From Terrilactibacillus sp. S3-3 (GTDB lineage: Bacteria; Bacillota; Bacilli; Bacillales; Sporolactobacillaceae), in the NCBI GenBank assembly GCA_030437565.1, contig CP129291.1:1612001-1676000 (forward strand): 64,000 nt of DNA, given 5' to 3'. Numbering within the stretch: the first letter of the stretch is position 1; each line of letters begins with the position of its first letter. A program made the translations under genes and the position numbers. Positions 22,343 through 32,105 of the stretch are shown piece after piece. The notes beneath the pieces are model-generated. The model ran no database searches. It saw nothing but the letters and a program-made list of their open reading frames with translations, and had not been told where the DNA came from.

Positions 22343-23086
22343 TTGGTTGAAACGCCCCTTTTAATAAGATAAGATCGAAAAGTTAATGACAAGGCTCCCA
22401 ATTATTTAAAAAAGAAGCGGTGCAAATCAATTAAAGGACGGAATTGTCCACAGATTTCGACAGCTATTCACAATTATACACGGACCATGTTTGCAATCCA
22501 ACCTATTTGCCTTTAAAATAGTCCGTCGGTTCATAAGGTTCAGGCCGCTTGCCGGTGGATGATTTGCCGATCGCTTCTTAGATTGTTATTGAAAGTGAAG
22601 ATATGCCGGACACGGAACATATTCAAAGTATTCGGGGGATAAAAAGTGGCAATGATGATTGAGAGCTCGCATTTGACGTTGTTGACCAAAAATATTGAAG
22701 TAATGATTCCACCCTTATATTTACGAAAATGATCATTCGTTATTTTTACAGCTTTAATTCTAAAATAGCGCCGCGGTTTATGGTGTGGGAACGCTGCATT
22801 AAAATGTTTTCATATAGCGGATTCCCGCTTGTCTCCGTTGTTATTAGATGTATAATGACAGTGCATCTATCAAACAATCGCTTTCATTGTTTGATAATGG
22901 CAGCTTGTCTACCGCGAAGGTATCAGGCTGTTTTTTTTGTGGTTTTTGGCAACATTGATTTAGATGAAGACGTCAATTTATGATAAAATCAATGAAACAA
23001 TCATCATCGTCACAACCATTTTAAGTGACGCCTGAGAATCGGTATACCTTTTTTAATCTCTGGTAACCGGGTGGAGGCAGATTGAT
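22343..23086. other. Intergenic region upstream of dedA
   Basis: About 740 bases with no convincing gene. A 28-codon frame near 22647 (MAMMIESSH...) has no family resemblance. The main content is a promoter with an operator-like inverted repeat at 22829-22896, listed separately. Confidence 0.5.
22829..22896 (+). promoter_or_regulatory. Promoter with an overlapping operator-like inverted repeat
   Basis: TTGTCT (22829-22834) and TATAAT (22851-22856), spacer 16. Twelve bases downstream, TATCAAACAAT (22868-22878) and ATTGTTTGATA (22886-22896) form a perfect 11-bp inverted repeat with a 7-base loop and no T-tail. A repressor site in the early transcribed region is the simplest reading. The transcript would run about 190 bases before the DedA-type gene. 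Confidence 0.45.
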
Positions 23087-24379
23087 ATGAGCAGCATCAT
23101 TCATTTATTAAATGAATATGGATACATTGTTATTTTAATATCATTAATGTTAGAACTCATTATGGTGCCTATTCCCTAATGAAGCGCTTATGAGCTACGT
23201 GGGGATTCTCTCTTTTCAAGGAAAGATGAATCTCGTCCTGGCGATTCTTTCCGCGGGAACCGGCGGGATTATCGGTGCAACGATCTCCTACTGGATTGGC
23301 TATAAATTGGGCGTTCCGTTTTTTCATAAGTATGGCCACTATATACATATGGGACCTGAAAAGATGGAAAAAGTATCAAAGTGGTATGAAAAATATGGAA
23401 AAGTATTGTTGATCTTTTCTTTTTTTGTCCCCGGGATAAGGCATATCGCAAGTATTATTTCCGGAGTCATTAGTCTCCCGTTTCGTTCATTTTGTATCTT
23501 TGCTTATATCGGCGTATTTCTTTGGGTAGGAGCATTTACTTCTTTAGGATATATATTGGGGCCTGAATGGGACAAGTACCAGGGTGAAATAAAAAAATGG
23601 CTCGTACTGGCCAGCCTGTTAATCGCCCTTGGCGTGATTTGTTATTTTGTTATCAAAACAAATAAAAATTACATTAAACAATCCCTCTTGCTGCTATTCC
23701 AGTCCGTCTTTAAAAAATATAAAAGCTTTTTGCGAATCAAATTTTTTATTTTGTTGATTTTTATTGTTTTTGTATCACTCTTCACGCTGATGGTTGGAAT
23801 GGTGCAAGATTTTATCGGAAATGATTTCGAGCAATTCAACGCCATTTCTCGGATCATCGTATTTACGCTGTTCAGCGGCCAATGGCAGCCGTTCATGCAT
23901 AACTTTTATTTATTTTCGTCTTGGCCCGTTTTAGAGGGGATTTTTCTATATACGATTGTGATTATTTTTTATAACAATACAAATAAATGGCTGGAACTTC
24001 TTTTTTATCTGTTAACTTTAACAGGAAATGTCCTTTTTGCAAAAGGAATACGCTGGTTATTTCATTTTATGCTAAGCGGAAAAAATATCAGCATGGATTT
24101 TCCGAACGAGACAGCGATGATCTTGATTGCCTTCTACGGTTTTTTTTATTCATCATGCTGGTTCGCCTCATCGAAACTTTTTTTTTTTTGATCTGATCAT
24201 GTTTATCTTTTTCATGATTGTTTTAGCGGTTTTTTTCCATCAGCGGTATCTATCTTCACCACATTCAGCCTAGTGATTTAGCGGCCGGGTATGTTTTTGG
24301 CGCCGTCTGGGCGAGCGGGATGATCTTTTCGCTGGAAATGTTCAGGTTCTTGTCGATCATAAAAAGAAAAAGTGTTTAG
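23087..24379 (+). CDS. DedA-family membrane protein fused to a PAP2-like domain, frameshifted
   Basis: The first 170 or so residues are a DedA/VTT domain: VGILSFQGKMNLVLAIL, GYKLGVPFFHKYG, and the FFVPGIRHIASIISG motif with the conserved Arg. A second membrane part (after KSFLRIKFF) ends with the PAP2-like pieces GKGIRWLFH, DFPNETAMILIAFYGFF and IYLHHIQPSDLAAGYVFG. The expected FPSGHA-type motif is replaced by FPNETA, so phosphatase activity is doubtful. Breaks occur near 23178 (after MVPIP) and in the T-run near 24180. DedA proteins are linked to lipid-carrier flipping. ATG 23087 has GGTGGAGG upstream. Confidence 0.75.
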
Positions 24380-24578
24380 AAAGGGGTGGCGGAGCGCTCT
24401 GCAATATACCGCTGTCTTCTTGAACATTTTTTATTGATCAAATTGTTCATTACCGATTACAATAGTCATATAAACATAAACTATTTTTGAAAATGAACTT
24501 TATATTTTCAATGCTTCGTATATAATCGATAATAATAGCCGCTAGAATATAAGGAAAACGATAGATAGGGGAGCTGAC

Positions 24579-25665
24579 ATGCCGAAATCAAAATATTTTC
24601 GTCTTGGAATTTGGATTCTATTAATTTTACTTATTCTTTCGGTGGGTTCTAAGCTGACATTTATTTTTCACGATTGGCGTCCTTATTACGTCGCTGGCCA
24701 CGCCGATCATCATTGCCGGTGTCCTGTATTACATTTTGCGGCCGGTTGTCCGGGCGCTGTGCTTGTTGAAAATGCCAAGAGTCGTCGCCATTCTGATCAT
24801 CTATCTTATTGTGATCGGTTTGCTGACATTGCTGATATTAGGGATTGGACCGATGATTTATGATCAGCTGGTGTCACTGATTAACGGCATGCCCGACCTT
24901 GTGAAAGAGCTTGGTCACCAATTGGATAAATTTCAAAACAGCCGTCTTTTCACCAGACTGCATCTTGATGAAATTTCATACACCGACATTACCAATCGTT
25001 TCTCCAAGACACTGGCGTCGGTGTCAAAATCAATCGGCAATAATGTGCTGTCCATTATCCAGTCGATAACAGGAGCCGTTATCGTCATGGTTACGGTGCC
25101 TTTTATCCTGTTCTATATGTTGAAAGACGGCGAGAGGCTGCCTCATGCGCTGTTGAACTTTATCCCAAAGGAACATCGCGAGGAAGGCAAAAGGATCTTA
25201 AATGATATGGATCAGGCGCTCAGCGGCTATATTCAAGGGCAAATGATTGTCAATCTGTTTGACGGGATTTTTATCTATATTTGGTATCAAATTATCGGAC
25301 TCGACTACGCATTAGTACTCGCCCTGGTCATCTTATTTACGAATGTGATTCCGTTCATCGGCCCGTTCATCGGGACTGCACCCGGCGTGATTGTCGGATT
25401 CATTCAGTCGCCGATCATGGCTTTATATGTGATTATCGGCGTGATCATTGTTCAGCAAATTGAAAGCAATATCGTCTCTCCCCAAGTGATGGGAAAGAAA
25501 CTGGATATCCATCCATTGACGATTATTTGCATTTTGCTGGTTGCCGGAAATTTAGCGGGAATCATCGGCATGCTGCTGGCGATACCGACCTATGCCGTCT
25601 GCAAAGTAATTGTCTCCCGCACTTATCAACTGATTCAGCTGCGCAATCATCGAAAAACCGCTTAA
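24579..25665 (+). CDS. AI-2E/PerM-family membrane permease, frameshifted
   Basis: UPF0118 family of eight-helix membrane proteins, some of which export the autoinducer AI-2 or act in Na/H antiport. Seen: an N-terminal helix after MPKSKYFRLGIW, then VRALCLLKMPRVVAILI, the long extracellular loop with DLVKELGHQLDKF, and the conserved core VPFILFYMLKDGERLP, LFTNVIPFIGPFIGTAPG and IESNIVSPQVMGKKLDIHPL. One break near 24680 splits the second helix. The function of this member is not predictable. No operon partner is evident. Confidence 0.8.
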
Positions 25666-25691
25666 TGATTGGCTGACAAAACTTGTAAAAT

Positions 25692-25732
25692 GGAGCTGTT
25701 CAAAAAAGAAAGTTTAGTTGGCAGCTTTTTTT
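25692..25732 (+). terminator. Weak terminator after the AI-2E-family gene
   Basis: AGCTG near 25692 pairs with CAGCT before a run of seven T at about 25724-25731. The stem is short with a long loop. Confidence 0.35.
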
Positions 25733-25991
25733 GAAAAATTGATATTGAAATAGAGAAGGGTTGTTTCATGGTCGAAAAAGACTGATGGGGCAGCCTTTTT
25801 TATTTTGGCATTCTTTTGGGAGCCGGTTGTCCAAGGCCAGCTGAGTTCTCACTCACTTTTTTCAGTAGAATTTCAGTTACGGTTGATAAGATGGGCACAG
25901 TTGGAGGAATGATTCACAGGCCGACTTTTCAGGACCTGAGGGACGATGCGTGATTTTTTTTTTTAAAAGGTCGGAGAGGGAGAGATTTAAA

Positions 25992-26473
25992 ATGAATAAA
26001 ATCAGTCCCAAGTGGATTGCTTTATGCACGGCAACAATTGGTTTAGCTTATACGGCAGGCTATGTTGTAACGGAGCCAAAAGCCGAGGCAACGATTCAAT
26101 CGCCAAAACCGGAAAAGCAGCCGCAGAATTCGGTTCAAGTACAGGCTTCAAAAAAAGCCCGGATTTCTGCGCAACAAAACATACACAAAAGACCGATAAA
26201 CAGACAGGTTATCAAGACGGCACTTATTCCGGCCAGGGAACCAACCATTTTGGCACGGTTGCAGTAAGCGTCACCATCAAGCAAGGAAAAATTGCATCGG
26301 TTGAAATTACGAATTGTACCACGTCCTATTCGCAAAGCTATATTGATCATTTACCGAGTGAGGTTGTAGCGCGGCAAAGTGCGAATGTTGATAATGTGTC
26401 GGGCGCAACCAACAGCACGGAAGATTTTAAGACGGCGATTATGGATGCGATCAGTAAAGCCAAAATATCTTGA
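25992..26473 (+). CDS. Secreted FMN-binding-domain protein, frameshifted
   Basis: N-terminal membrane anchor or signal (WIALCTATIGLAYTAGYVV) followed by a Pro/Gln/Lys-rich linker and an FMN_bind domain (DGTYSGQGTNHFGTVAVSV). The domain ends with VDNVSGATNSTEDFKTAI, whose SGAT motif is the site where ApbE attaches FMN to a Thr. A break occurs near 26180 in the linker. It is followed by apbE and an RnfD-like gene, so it is probably an extracytoplasmic flavoprotein electron carrier. ATG 25992 follows GGAGAGGGAGAG. Confidence 0.8.
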
Positions 26474-26530
26474 GCGATTTTGAATAAGTAATGATTAATG
26501 GGAAATAAAGTGATGGGAGGAAGGGACGAC

Positions 26531-27504
26531 ATGATAAAGATGATGAGCCGCATGGAACCACATGTGCATCGCAAGCTGTATGAAAAAGTATTCGTGTGCA
26601 TGGATACAACAGTAATCGTCAAAGCGGTTTCTGCGCTGGGCGAAGAAGAAGTGGGTGACAGCCTGAGTCAAGCCGCAGCGCAGCTGCTTTCTACCGCACA
26701 GAACGGGCCTGCAGCCGGTTTGATAAGGATAGTGAACTGACGCAACTCCTTCGTCATCCGAAAAAAAGAATAAAAGCTTCTCCGCTCCTGTTTCAAGCGA
26801 TTAAGTTCGGTTTGGAAGTGGCGAGAGAGACAAACGGTTTGTTTGATCCGACAATCGGCCGGCAGATGGAGAAACGCGGATTTAACGAAAACTATTTATC
26901 CGGAGAAAAGATGGATTCGACTTTTGCCGACGGCACACATCCAAGCTACAAAGATGTGATTTTAAATGAAAGCGATCGAACGGTTTACTTGAAAAAACCG
27001 CTGGTCATCGATCTGGGAGCGATTGCTAAAGGAATGGCGATTGATTTAGCTGCAAAAGTACTCAAACCGTTTCCCGGGTTTATTGTCGATGCCGGGGGCG
27101 ACATCTATGCAGGCGGAAAAAACGAACGAAACAGGCCATGGCGAATCGGCATCAAGCACCCGATCAAACCGGCTGAAGTGATCGTGATCGGATCAATCGG
27201 TCTATCGGATGCGGCAATCTGTACTTCAGGCAGCTACGAGCGCATAAGCCCGCTCATTTCGAATGAGCATCATCTGTTCAACCCGCTGATCGGCGGGTCA
27301 CCGTCGAAAATGGTGAGCTGTACGGTGATTGCTCCTTTTGCTATTCTAGCGGATGCTTTTTCTACAGCATCGTTTGTAATGGGCGTCCCGCGGGGATTGG
27401 AGCAGATGAAAAAGATGCATCTAGGGGGATTGATGATCACGTCATCTCTGAATTTATATATGACGGATCAATTTAAGGAGACATGGTTATGGAAAAAGGT
27501 ATGA
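26531..27504 (+). CDS. apbE: FAD:protein FMN transferase ApbE, frameshifted
   Basis: Transfers FMN from FAD to Thr in SGAT-type motifs of exported proteins. Seen: MDTTVIVKAV at the start, ARETNGLFDPTIG, VIDLGAIAKGMAIDLAAK, then GFIVDAGGDIYAGG and ADAFSTASFVMG with the conserved metal-binding Asp. The frame breaks near 26695 (RFDKDSELTQLLRHPKK is in another frame). No clear signal peptide is visible. Its obvious substrate is the FMN_bind protein encoded just upstream. GGAGG precedes the ATG. It overlaps the next gene by 16 bases. Confidence 0.88.
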
Positions 27505-28420
27505 GGAATGCGCGTTTAGTGGAGGATGGCCGGCCTTCTGCCCGAACGGGGAAGACAATCCGTTCCAAAAAGGGAAAGCATCCAAAAATGACATTTAGGA
27601 AATTTATAAAAACGCCTAAGGGCATTGTTTTTTTTTCAATCATTGCCGGATTAACATGTGTCGGTCTGTTCTATCCGAAAGTATCGGCGGCGTGATTAAT
27701 ATTTTTATTGCCGTGTTCTTCGCTTTATTCTTCGACTTTGTTGTCGCCTGGTTTTATCACCGGTCAAAATGGTTTTCTGATGGAGCGCTTATTACCGGCC
27801 TGATCATCGGCGGCATCTTGAGCCCGCAGACGCCGTGGTATGTTGTCATCTTTACAACGGCGTCCGCTCTATTATTCAAACATGTATTTAAAGACAAAAG
27901 AAAGCCGATTTTTAATCCCGCGGCCGCTGGTTTGCTGGTTAACACCTTGTTTTTTGCAAATGGACAAAGCTGGTGGAACAGCTTGTCGATGCTTCGATGC
28001 TTCCCGTCTGGTCGGCTGTTCTATTGATTATCGGCGGTGCTGTCATCGCACAGCGAATCAATAAATTTCCGCTTGTTTTTTCATTTCTCGGAACATATAT
28101 ATGCTCCTGTTCTTGATTGCGGGTTTACTGGGCATAAGCGGGGGGCGGGTGATGCGCTGCGTGTGCCTTATATCAGTGCTGCTTTGTTTCTTGCCTTTTT
28201 TATGCTGACCGATCCGCCGACTTCTCCTGGAAAATATAAGGAACAGATGATTTTCGTTTTTTTTTTAGCGGGCGCGGCCAGCGTCTCGGCTTTCTTTTTC
28301 CTCAGCAAACTGTCCTATTTGCTCGTTGGGCTGCTGTTCGCCAACGTTTGGAAAGCCTGGGCAGCGCGAAGCCATAATGTGACTGCCTCAAGACCAAAGA
28401 AGAAAATGGCGGAGAGTTGA
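27489..28420 (+). CDS. RnfD/NqrB-like membrane subunit, frameshifted
   Basis: Multi-helix membrane protein resembling the NqrB/RnfD family. A basic head (KGKHPKMTFRKFIKTPKG) precedes helices. Recognisable family pieces are WFSDGALITGLIIGGILSPQTPWY, FNPAAAGLLVNTLFF and FMLTDPPTSPGKYKEQMIF. Breaks occur near 27690, 27995 and 28105-28150. No other Rnf or Nqr subunits accompany it. Together with the FMN_bind and ApbE genes it forms a minimal trans-membrane flavin redox unit; the electron donor and acceptor are unknown. Confidence 0.75.
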
Positions 28421-28476
28421 AAACAAATGTTGAAGCCCGCCCAAAAGAAGCTGTTCTCCAAAAAAAGATAAATTGA

Positions 28477-28562
28477 TAGAGGCTGTTTCCAGTCAAAAAT
28501 GATTTGAGACAGCCCTCTTCTTCGTCTAAATGGTTTGAGTCGGGCAAAAGCCCGGCTCAACT
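28477..28562. terminator. Two adjacent hairpins between the rnfD-like and deoD genes
   Basis: GGCTGTTTC and GAGACAGCC (within 28479-28517) form one stem followed by CTCTTCTTCG, a T-rich tail. GAGTCGGGC-AAAA-GCCCGGCTC (about 28537-28558) forms a second tight stem. The genes on either side are convergent, so these hairpins probably end transcripts from both. Confidence 0.6.
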
Positions 28563-28693
28563 TGTATAAAAGTATAAAATGGGAAAAGCCGCTGCCACTT
28601 ACTGAAAATTAATCAAAGACAAGCCGTTGAAGACTAAGAGCAAAGTGCCCAAGATGATCATGCTGTTCTGAAAGAAAATCTTTTTTATTTTTT

Positions 28694-29406
28694 TTAGATT
28701 TGCTCGTTGTTAATCGTCGCGAGGGCAATTTGGATCATGTCATCAAACGTGCTTTGGCGTTCCGCGGCGCTTGTTTCTTCACCGGTAAACACGTGATCGC
28801 TGACAGTAAGAATACTAAGGGCATTAGCACCGTATTTGGCCGCCAATGTGTAGAGAGCGGTTGTTTCCATTTCGACGGCCAAAACACCGTATTCTGCCAG
28901 TTTCTTCATGATATCCATGCTGTCGCGGTAAAAAATGTCGGCAGAAAGCACACTGCCGGCGCGGATATTGAGTCCTTTTTCGGAGCCGATATCATACGCT
29001 TTCTTCAGCAAATCGAAATTGGCTGCCGGCGCAAAGTCGAATCCGGGAAAGGCGGCACGATTGATATTGGAATCGGTCGCTGCCGTCATGGCCAGGATGA
29101 CGTCACGTACTTTGATATCGTTTTGCAAGCCGCCGCAAGTCCCGACGCGAATCAAATTTTTGACATGATAGCTGCGGATGAGTCGTTTACATAAATGGAA
29201 ATAGAAGGAATTCCCATTCCCGTGCCTTGAACAGAGACGCGTTTGCCCCGATAGCTGCCGGTAAATCCGAGCATTCCGCGAACTCTATTATAGCAAATGA
29301 CATCCTCTAAATAAGTTTCAGCGATATATTTGGCACGGAGCGGGTCGCCCGGCAATAAGATACTATCAGCAATCTCGCCTTGTTTTGCTTCAATATGAAT
29401 GCTCAT
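28694..29406 (-). CDS. deoD: Purine nucleoside phosphorylase DeoD, frameshifted
   Basis: Hexameric phosphorylase cleaving purine (deoxy)nucleosides to base and pentose-1-phosphate. N-terminal [20 protein letters not shown] with phosphate-binding GDPLRAK; then [28 protein letters not shown], and the VEMETTALY sugar-binding motif with SDHVF (catalytic Asp). One break near 29165. About 236 residues after correction. It has a different fold subgroup from the PupG-type enzyme at 55.1 kb, so the organism has both classes. Confidence 0.92.
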
Positions 29407-29633
29407 TGGTTCGTCCTCCTTATCTGCGTTTCGAAAATGGATTCTCGCAATATTTTTATTTTACCATGGTTATCATGACCGGGCACAGCTAAAGACAGAT
29501 ATTTTACCTGCCGCTGGGAAAAGAGGTGGAACGGCCGCCGCCGAGTCATCCGACCGAGGATAGGGGCGGATCAAGGATGGAAAAGTCCAGGCCGGAGTGC
29601 TGGCGGCGGGCTGGAAGAAACGGGGAGCTAGGC

Positions 29634-29664
29634 CGCCTGAACACAGTTGTTCAGGCGTTATTTT
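29634..29664. terminator. Hairpin after the VOC gene
   Basis: CGCCTGAACA (29634-29643) pairs perfectly with TGTTCAGGCG (29648-29657). The T-rich tail lies on the plus side, so minus-strand termination is less certain. Confidence 0.5.
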
Positions 29665-29670
29665 AAAGGA

Positions 29671-30063
29671 TCACTTTTCATAGAGCTCAAGAGGCAGATC
29701 ATCAGGATCTTTGAAGAAGGTAAACAGTTTTTCCGTGATAGGATCGATTCGGATCGGTTCGACATCGATGCCTTTGCTTTTTAATTCTTCGGCCGTTACT
29801 TTTACACTCTGAACGGCGAAAGCGAGATGGCGCAGGCCGCATGCTTCCGGTCTTGACAATCGCTTCGGCGAATCGGGAAATGAGAACAATTCAATTTGCC
29901 CGCCGGTACCGGCGCCGATCTGTAAATCGAGTTTGTAGGACTGCCGCTCTTCACGATATGTTTCTTGGATCATCTCCATGCCGAGCAAGTCAACGTAAAA
30001 ATGCTTGGAGACTTTATAGTTCGAGCAAATAATGGCGCCATGGTGAATATGTAATAAATGCAT
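29671..30063 (-). CDS. VOC-family (glyoxalase-like) protein, YaeR/YwkD type
   Basis: Single-domain vicinal-oxygen-chelate protein of 130 residues, intact. IHHGAIICSNYKVSKHFYVDLLGM gives the first metal His; QIELFSFP, GLRHLAFAV and FKDPDDLPLELYE give the remaining ligands (Glu, His, Glu). Members such as YaeR and YwkD are metalloenzymes of unsettled substrate. Transcribed away from the neighbouring IS element. Confidence 0.8.
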   Translation of the reverse strand: MHLLHIHHGAIICSNYKVSKHFYVDLLGMEMIQETYREERQSYKLDLQIGAGTGGQIELFSFPDSPKRLSRPEACGLRHLAFAVQSVKVTAEELKSKGIDVEPIRIDPITEKLFTFFKDPDDLPLELYEK

Positions 30064-30266
30064 ATCTGCACAACCTGCTGCAAAAAAACATATACAAATG
30101 ACTATCTATTGTTGTTTGCCTGCCCAAAGGCCGGCTGCAAGATTCATTTCTTTTGTATACGTGTCTTATTTTTTTTCAGCGGTTTCCTCCTCCTTTCTTT
30201 TGAGTTGAGCCAGTATAATTGTGTAAAAAGGGTTATCTGAATATGAGAAAATGTTAGACCGGGTTT

Positions 30267-30310
30267 CTGTTTTTCTGGAGGGGGCTGGCCAGCCCCCTCC
30301 AGAAAAACAG
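30267..30310. repeat. Perfect 44-bp palindrome at the IS left end
   Basis: Bases 30267-30288 are exactly complementary to 30289-30310 with no loop; the arms run from CTGTTTTTCTGG to GGGGGCTGG. T- and A-runs sit at the outer ends. It lies between the left terminal repeat and the transposase start, where a hairpin would block read-through transcription from outside. Confidence 0.85.
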
Positions 30311-30421
30311 CAGGATTTTATTTACTCGTCTCTTTCATTTTTTTCATAGAAAATGAGCCAGAGCCCGTCATCTTAGTTAGAATAGAGTTAACCAAACCAA
30401 TTCTAAAGGAGAGATTTCGGG

Positions 30422-31657
30422 ATGACTCAATTACAGATTACTCTAGATGAGCAACTTTTGCATCAATTATTTCTTGGTAATTCTAAAGAATCGGGCATGA
30501 ATATCCTTTTGGAGACGATTTTAAATCAAGTTTTAAAAGCACAGGCCGGCGAGCAGGTGAGCGCCGAAAAGTACGAACGCAGTGAGGCACGGACGGACTA
30601 CCGTAACGGCTCGTATCCCCGTCAACTCAAGACGCGCGTGGGTACTCTTTCACTCAATGTTCCCCGCCTGCGTAATGGCCATTTTTCTACTGATCTCTTT
30701 AAGCGTTACCAGCGCAGTGAGCAGGCGCTGGTTCTATCCCTAATGGAGATGGTTATTAACGGCGTCTCCACACGTCGCGTAAGTCAAATTACTGAAGAGC
30801 TTTGTGGCACAGACTTTTCGAAAACGACTGTATCGGATCTTTGCGGGCAGCTGGATCCAGTGGTTAAAGGCTGGAATAACCGTCCTTTGAGGGGCAACTA
30901 TCCGTTCCTATTCGTTGATGCGGTTTATACGAAGGTACGAGAAAACGGGCGTGTCCGCTCCTGTGGCGTGCTGATCAGCTACGGTATCAACGACAAAGGA
31001 TACCGAACGATTCTAGGTCTGAAAATCGATGACAGCGAAAGCACCGACGCCTGGAAAAATTATTTTGACTGGCTGAAATCACGCGGTCTAAAAGGCGTTG
31101 ACATGGTGATCAGCGATGACCACGGCGGTCTCGTGAGTGCGGTTCAAAAAGCGTTTCAAGGGGCTACTTGGCAGCGGTGTCAGGCTCACTTCCTGCGCAA
31201 TGTCCATGATCGGTTGCCAAAAGCTCTCAAAAGCGAAGGAACCGAACAAGTGAAGGCGATTCTCTATGCGCCGAATCTGGAAGTCGCTCGAACCTTGCTT
31301 AATGCTTTTCTAAAGGATTATCAGGACAAAGCACCAAAAGTGACGGAGCTTGTGGAGGATGCCTTTGATGACGTGACGGCGGTGCTTCCTCTACCAGAAC
31401 CCTATCGACGTCGCCTCCGGACAACTAACGGGATGGAACGGCTCAATGAGGAATTTCGCCGTCGGGAACGGGTTATCCGTATTTTCCCTAACCGCCAATC
31501 TGTGATTCGTCTGATGGGCTCTGTTCTCATGGAGAAGGACGAAAAATGGATAGAAGGACGCCACTATCTGAAAATGGAAGACTATTTTGAATGGAGGGCC
31601 AAACAGCCAAAATCACCTGATCGTTCGAGTAACGTAACAACTCTTTATCCAGGATAA
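30422..31657 (+). CDS. IS256-family (mutator-type) transposase
   Basis: DDE transposase of 411 residues, intact. Catalytic Asp in PFLFVDAVYTKVRENG, second Asp in VISDDHGGL, and Glu in NGMERLNEEFRRRERVIRIFPN, with the C/H-containing WQRCQAHFLRN between them, as in all IS256 members. AAAGGAGAG precedes the ATG. One of the few full-length genes over 1.2 kb with no frame break, which suggests a functional copy. Confidence 0.95.
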   Translation: MTQLQITLDEQLLHQLFLGNSKESGMNILLETILNQVLKAQAGEQVSAEKYERSEARTDYRNGSYPRQLKTRVGTLSLNVPRLRNGHFSTDLFKRYQRSEQALVLSLMEMVINGVSTRRVSQITEELCGTDFSKTTVSDLCGQLDPVVKGWNNRPLRGNYPFLFVDAVYTKVRENGRVRSCGVLISYGINDKGYRTILGLKIDDSESTDAWKNYFDWLKSRGLKGVDMVISDDHGGLVSAVQKAFQGATWQRCQAHFLRNVHDRLPKALKSEGTEQVKAILYAPNLEVARTLLNAFLKDYQDKAPKVTELVEDAFDDVTAVLPLPEPYRRRLRTTNGMERLNEEFRRRERVIRIFPNRQSVIRLMGSVLMEKDEKWIEGRHYLKMEDYFEWRAKQPKSPDRSSNVTTLYPG

Positions 31658-31706
31658 TCACTCTATCTTAGCTAAGGTGAATTTAACAAAAAAAAAGACT
31701 TGACCT

Positions 31707-32105
31707 TTCTTTTGCACCAAGACGATGTCTATTCATTTTGGATTCATAATATATATTACTATATTGCGGATCATCGTTCACGGCCGCCAACTTTATTATT
31801 TTTTCCAGACTCTATTGGCAGAGAATCTAGCAGCCGTGGGGGCGGACGGCGAGAGAAAAAGTATCTCTTTAACTAGGGAAGGGGACAGGAAAGCTAAGGT
31901 TGCCAGCTGTTTTTAACTTCGAGCAGTGAACAGAAAGCATGAAAACACGGAGATACTCGTTTCATTTTTAGCGGCAAGAATTCGTTCGGTCGAATGCATT
32001 TGGCCTATTGACTTTTGTCATCATCTGATTCATATTAAACATATGAACATATATTCATACGAAATAGCGATAATATAAAGAAATGAATGGGGAGGCGGAC
32101 CGGTC
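31707..32105. other. Gap between the IS256 element and czcD
   Basis: No gene recognised. It contains the czcD promoter and operator at 32008-32061 (see separate entry). Confidence 0.5.
32008..32061 (+). promoter_or_regulatory. czcD promoter with ArsR/CzrA-type operator
   Basis: TTGACT (32008-32013) and CATATT (32031-32036) are spaced by 17 bases. Directly downstream, TATGAA (32042-32047) and TTCATA (32054-32059) form an inverted repeat separated by six bases within ATATGAACATATATTCATAC. This is the typical operator of ArsR/SmtB metal-responsive repressors such as CzrA. No arsR-type gene is present in the window. Confidence 0.7.

Larger units (their letters stand above)
30206..31706 (+). mobile_element. 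IS256-family insertion sequence
   Basis: Left end at about 30206 begins near CAGTATAATTGTGTAAAA, which matches the terminal repeat of IS256 (GTATAATTGTGTAAAA). The right end near 31706 (TTTAACA then an A-run then GACTTGACC) is a poorer inverted match, perhaps affected by A-run errors. One intact transposase and an internal 44-bp palindrome lie between. Exact target duplication not found by eye. Confidence 0.75.

Noticed and set aside
22647..22733. 28-codon frame MAMMIESSH
   Set aside because: No resemblance to a family and not coupled to any gene.
28599..28661. Minus-strand 20-residue hydrophobic peptide (MIILGTLLLVFNG...) after deoD
   Set aside because: No ribosome site, and an upstream extension would need an ATA start; could be chance.
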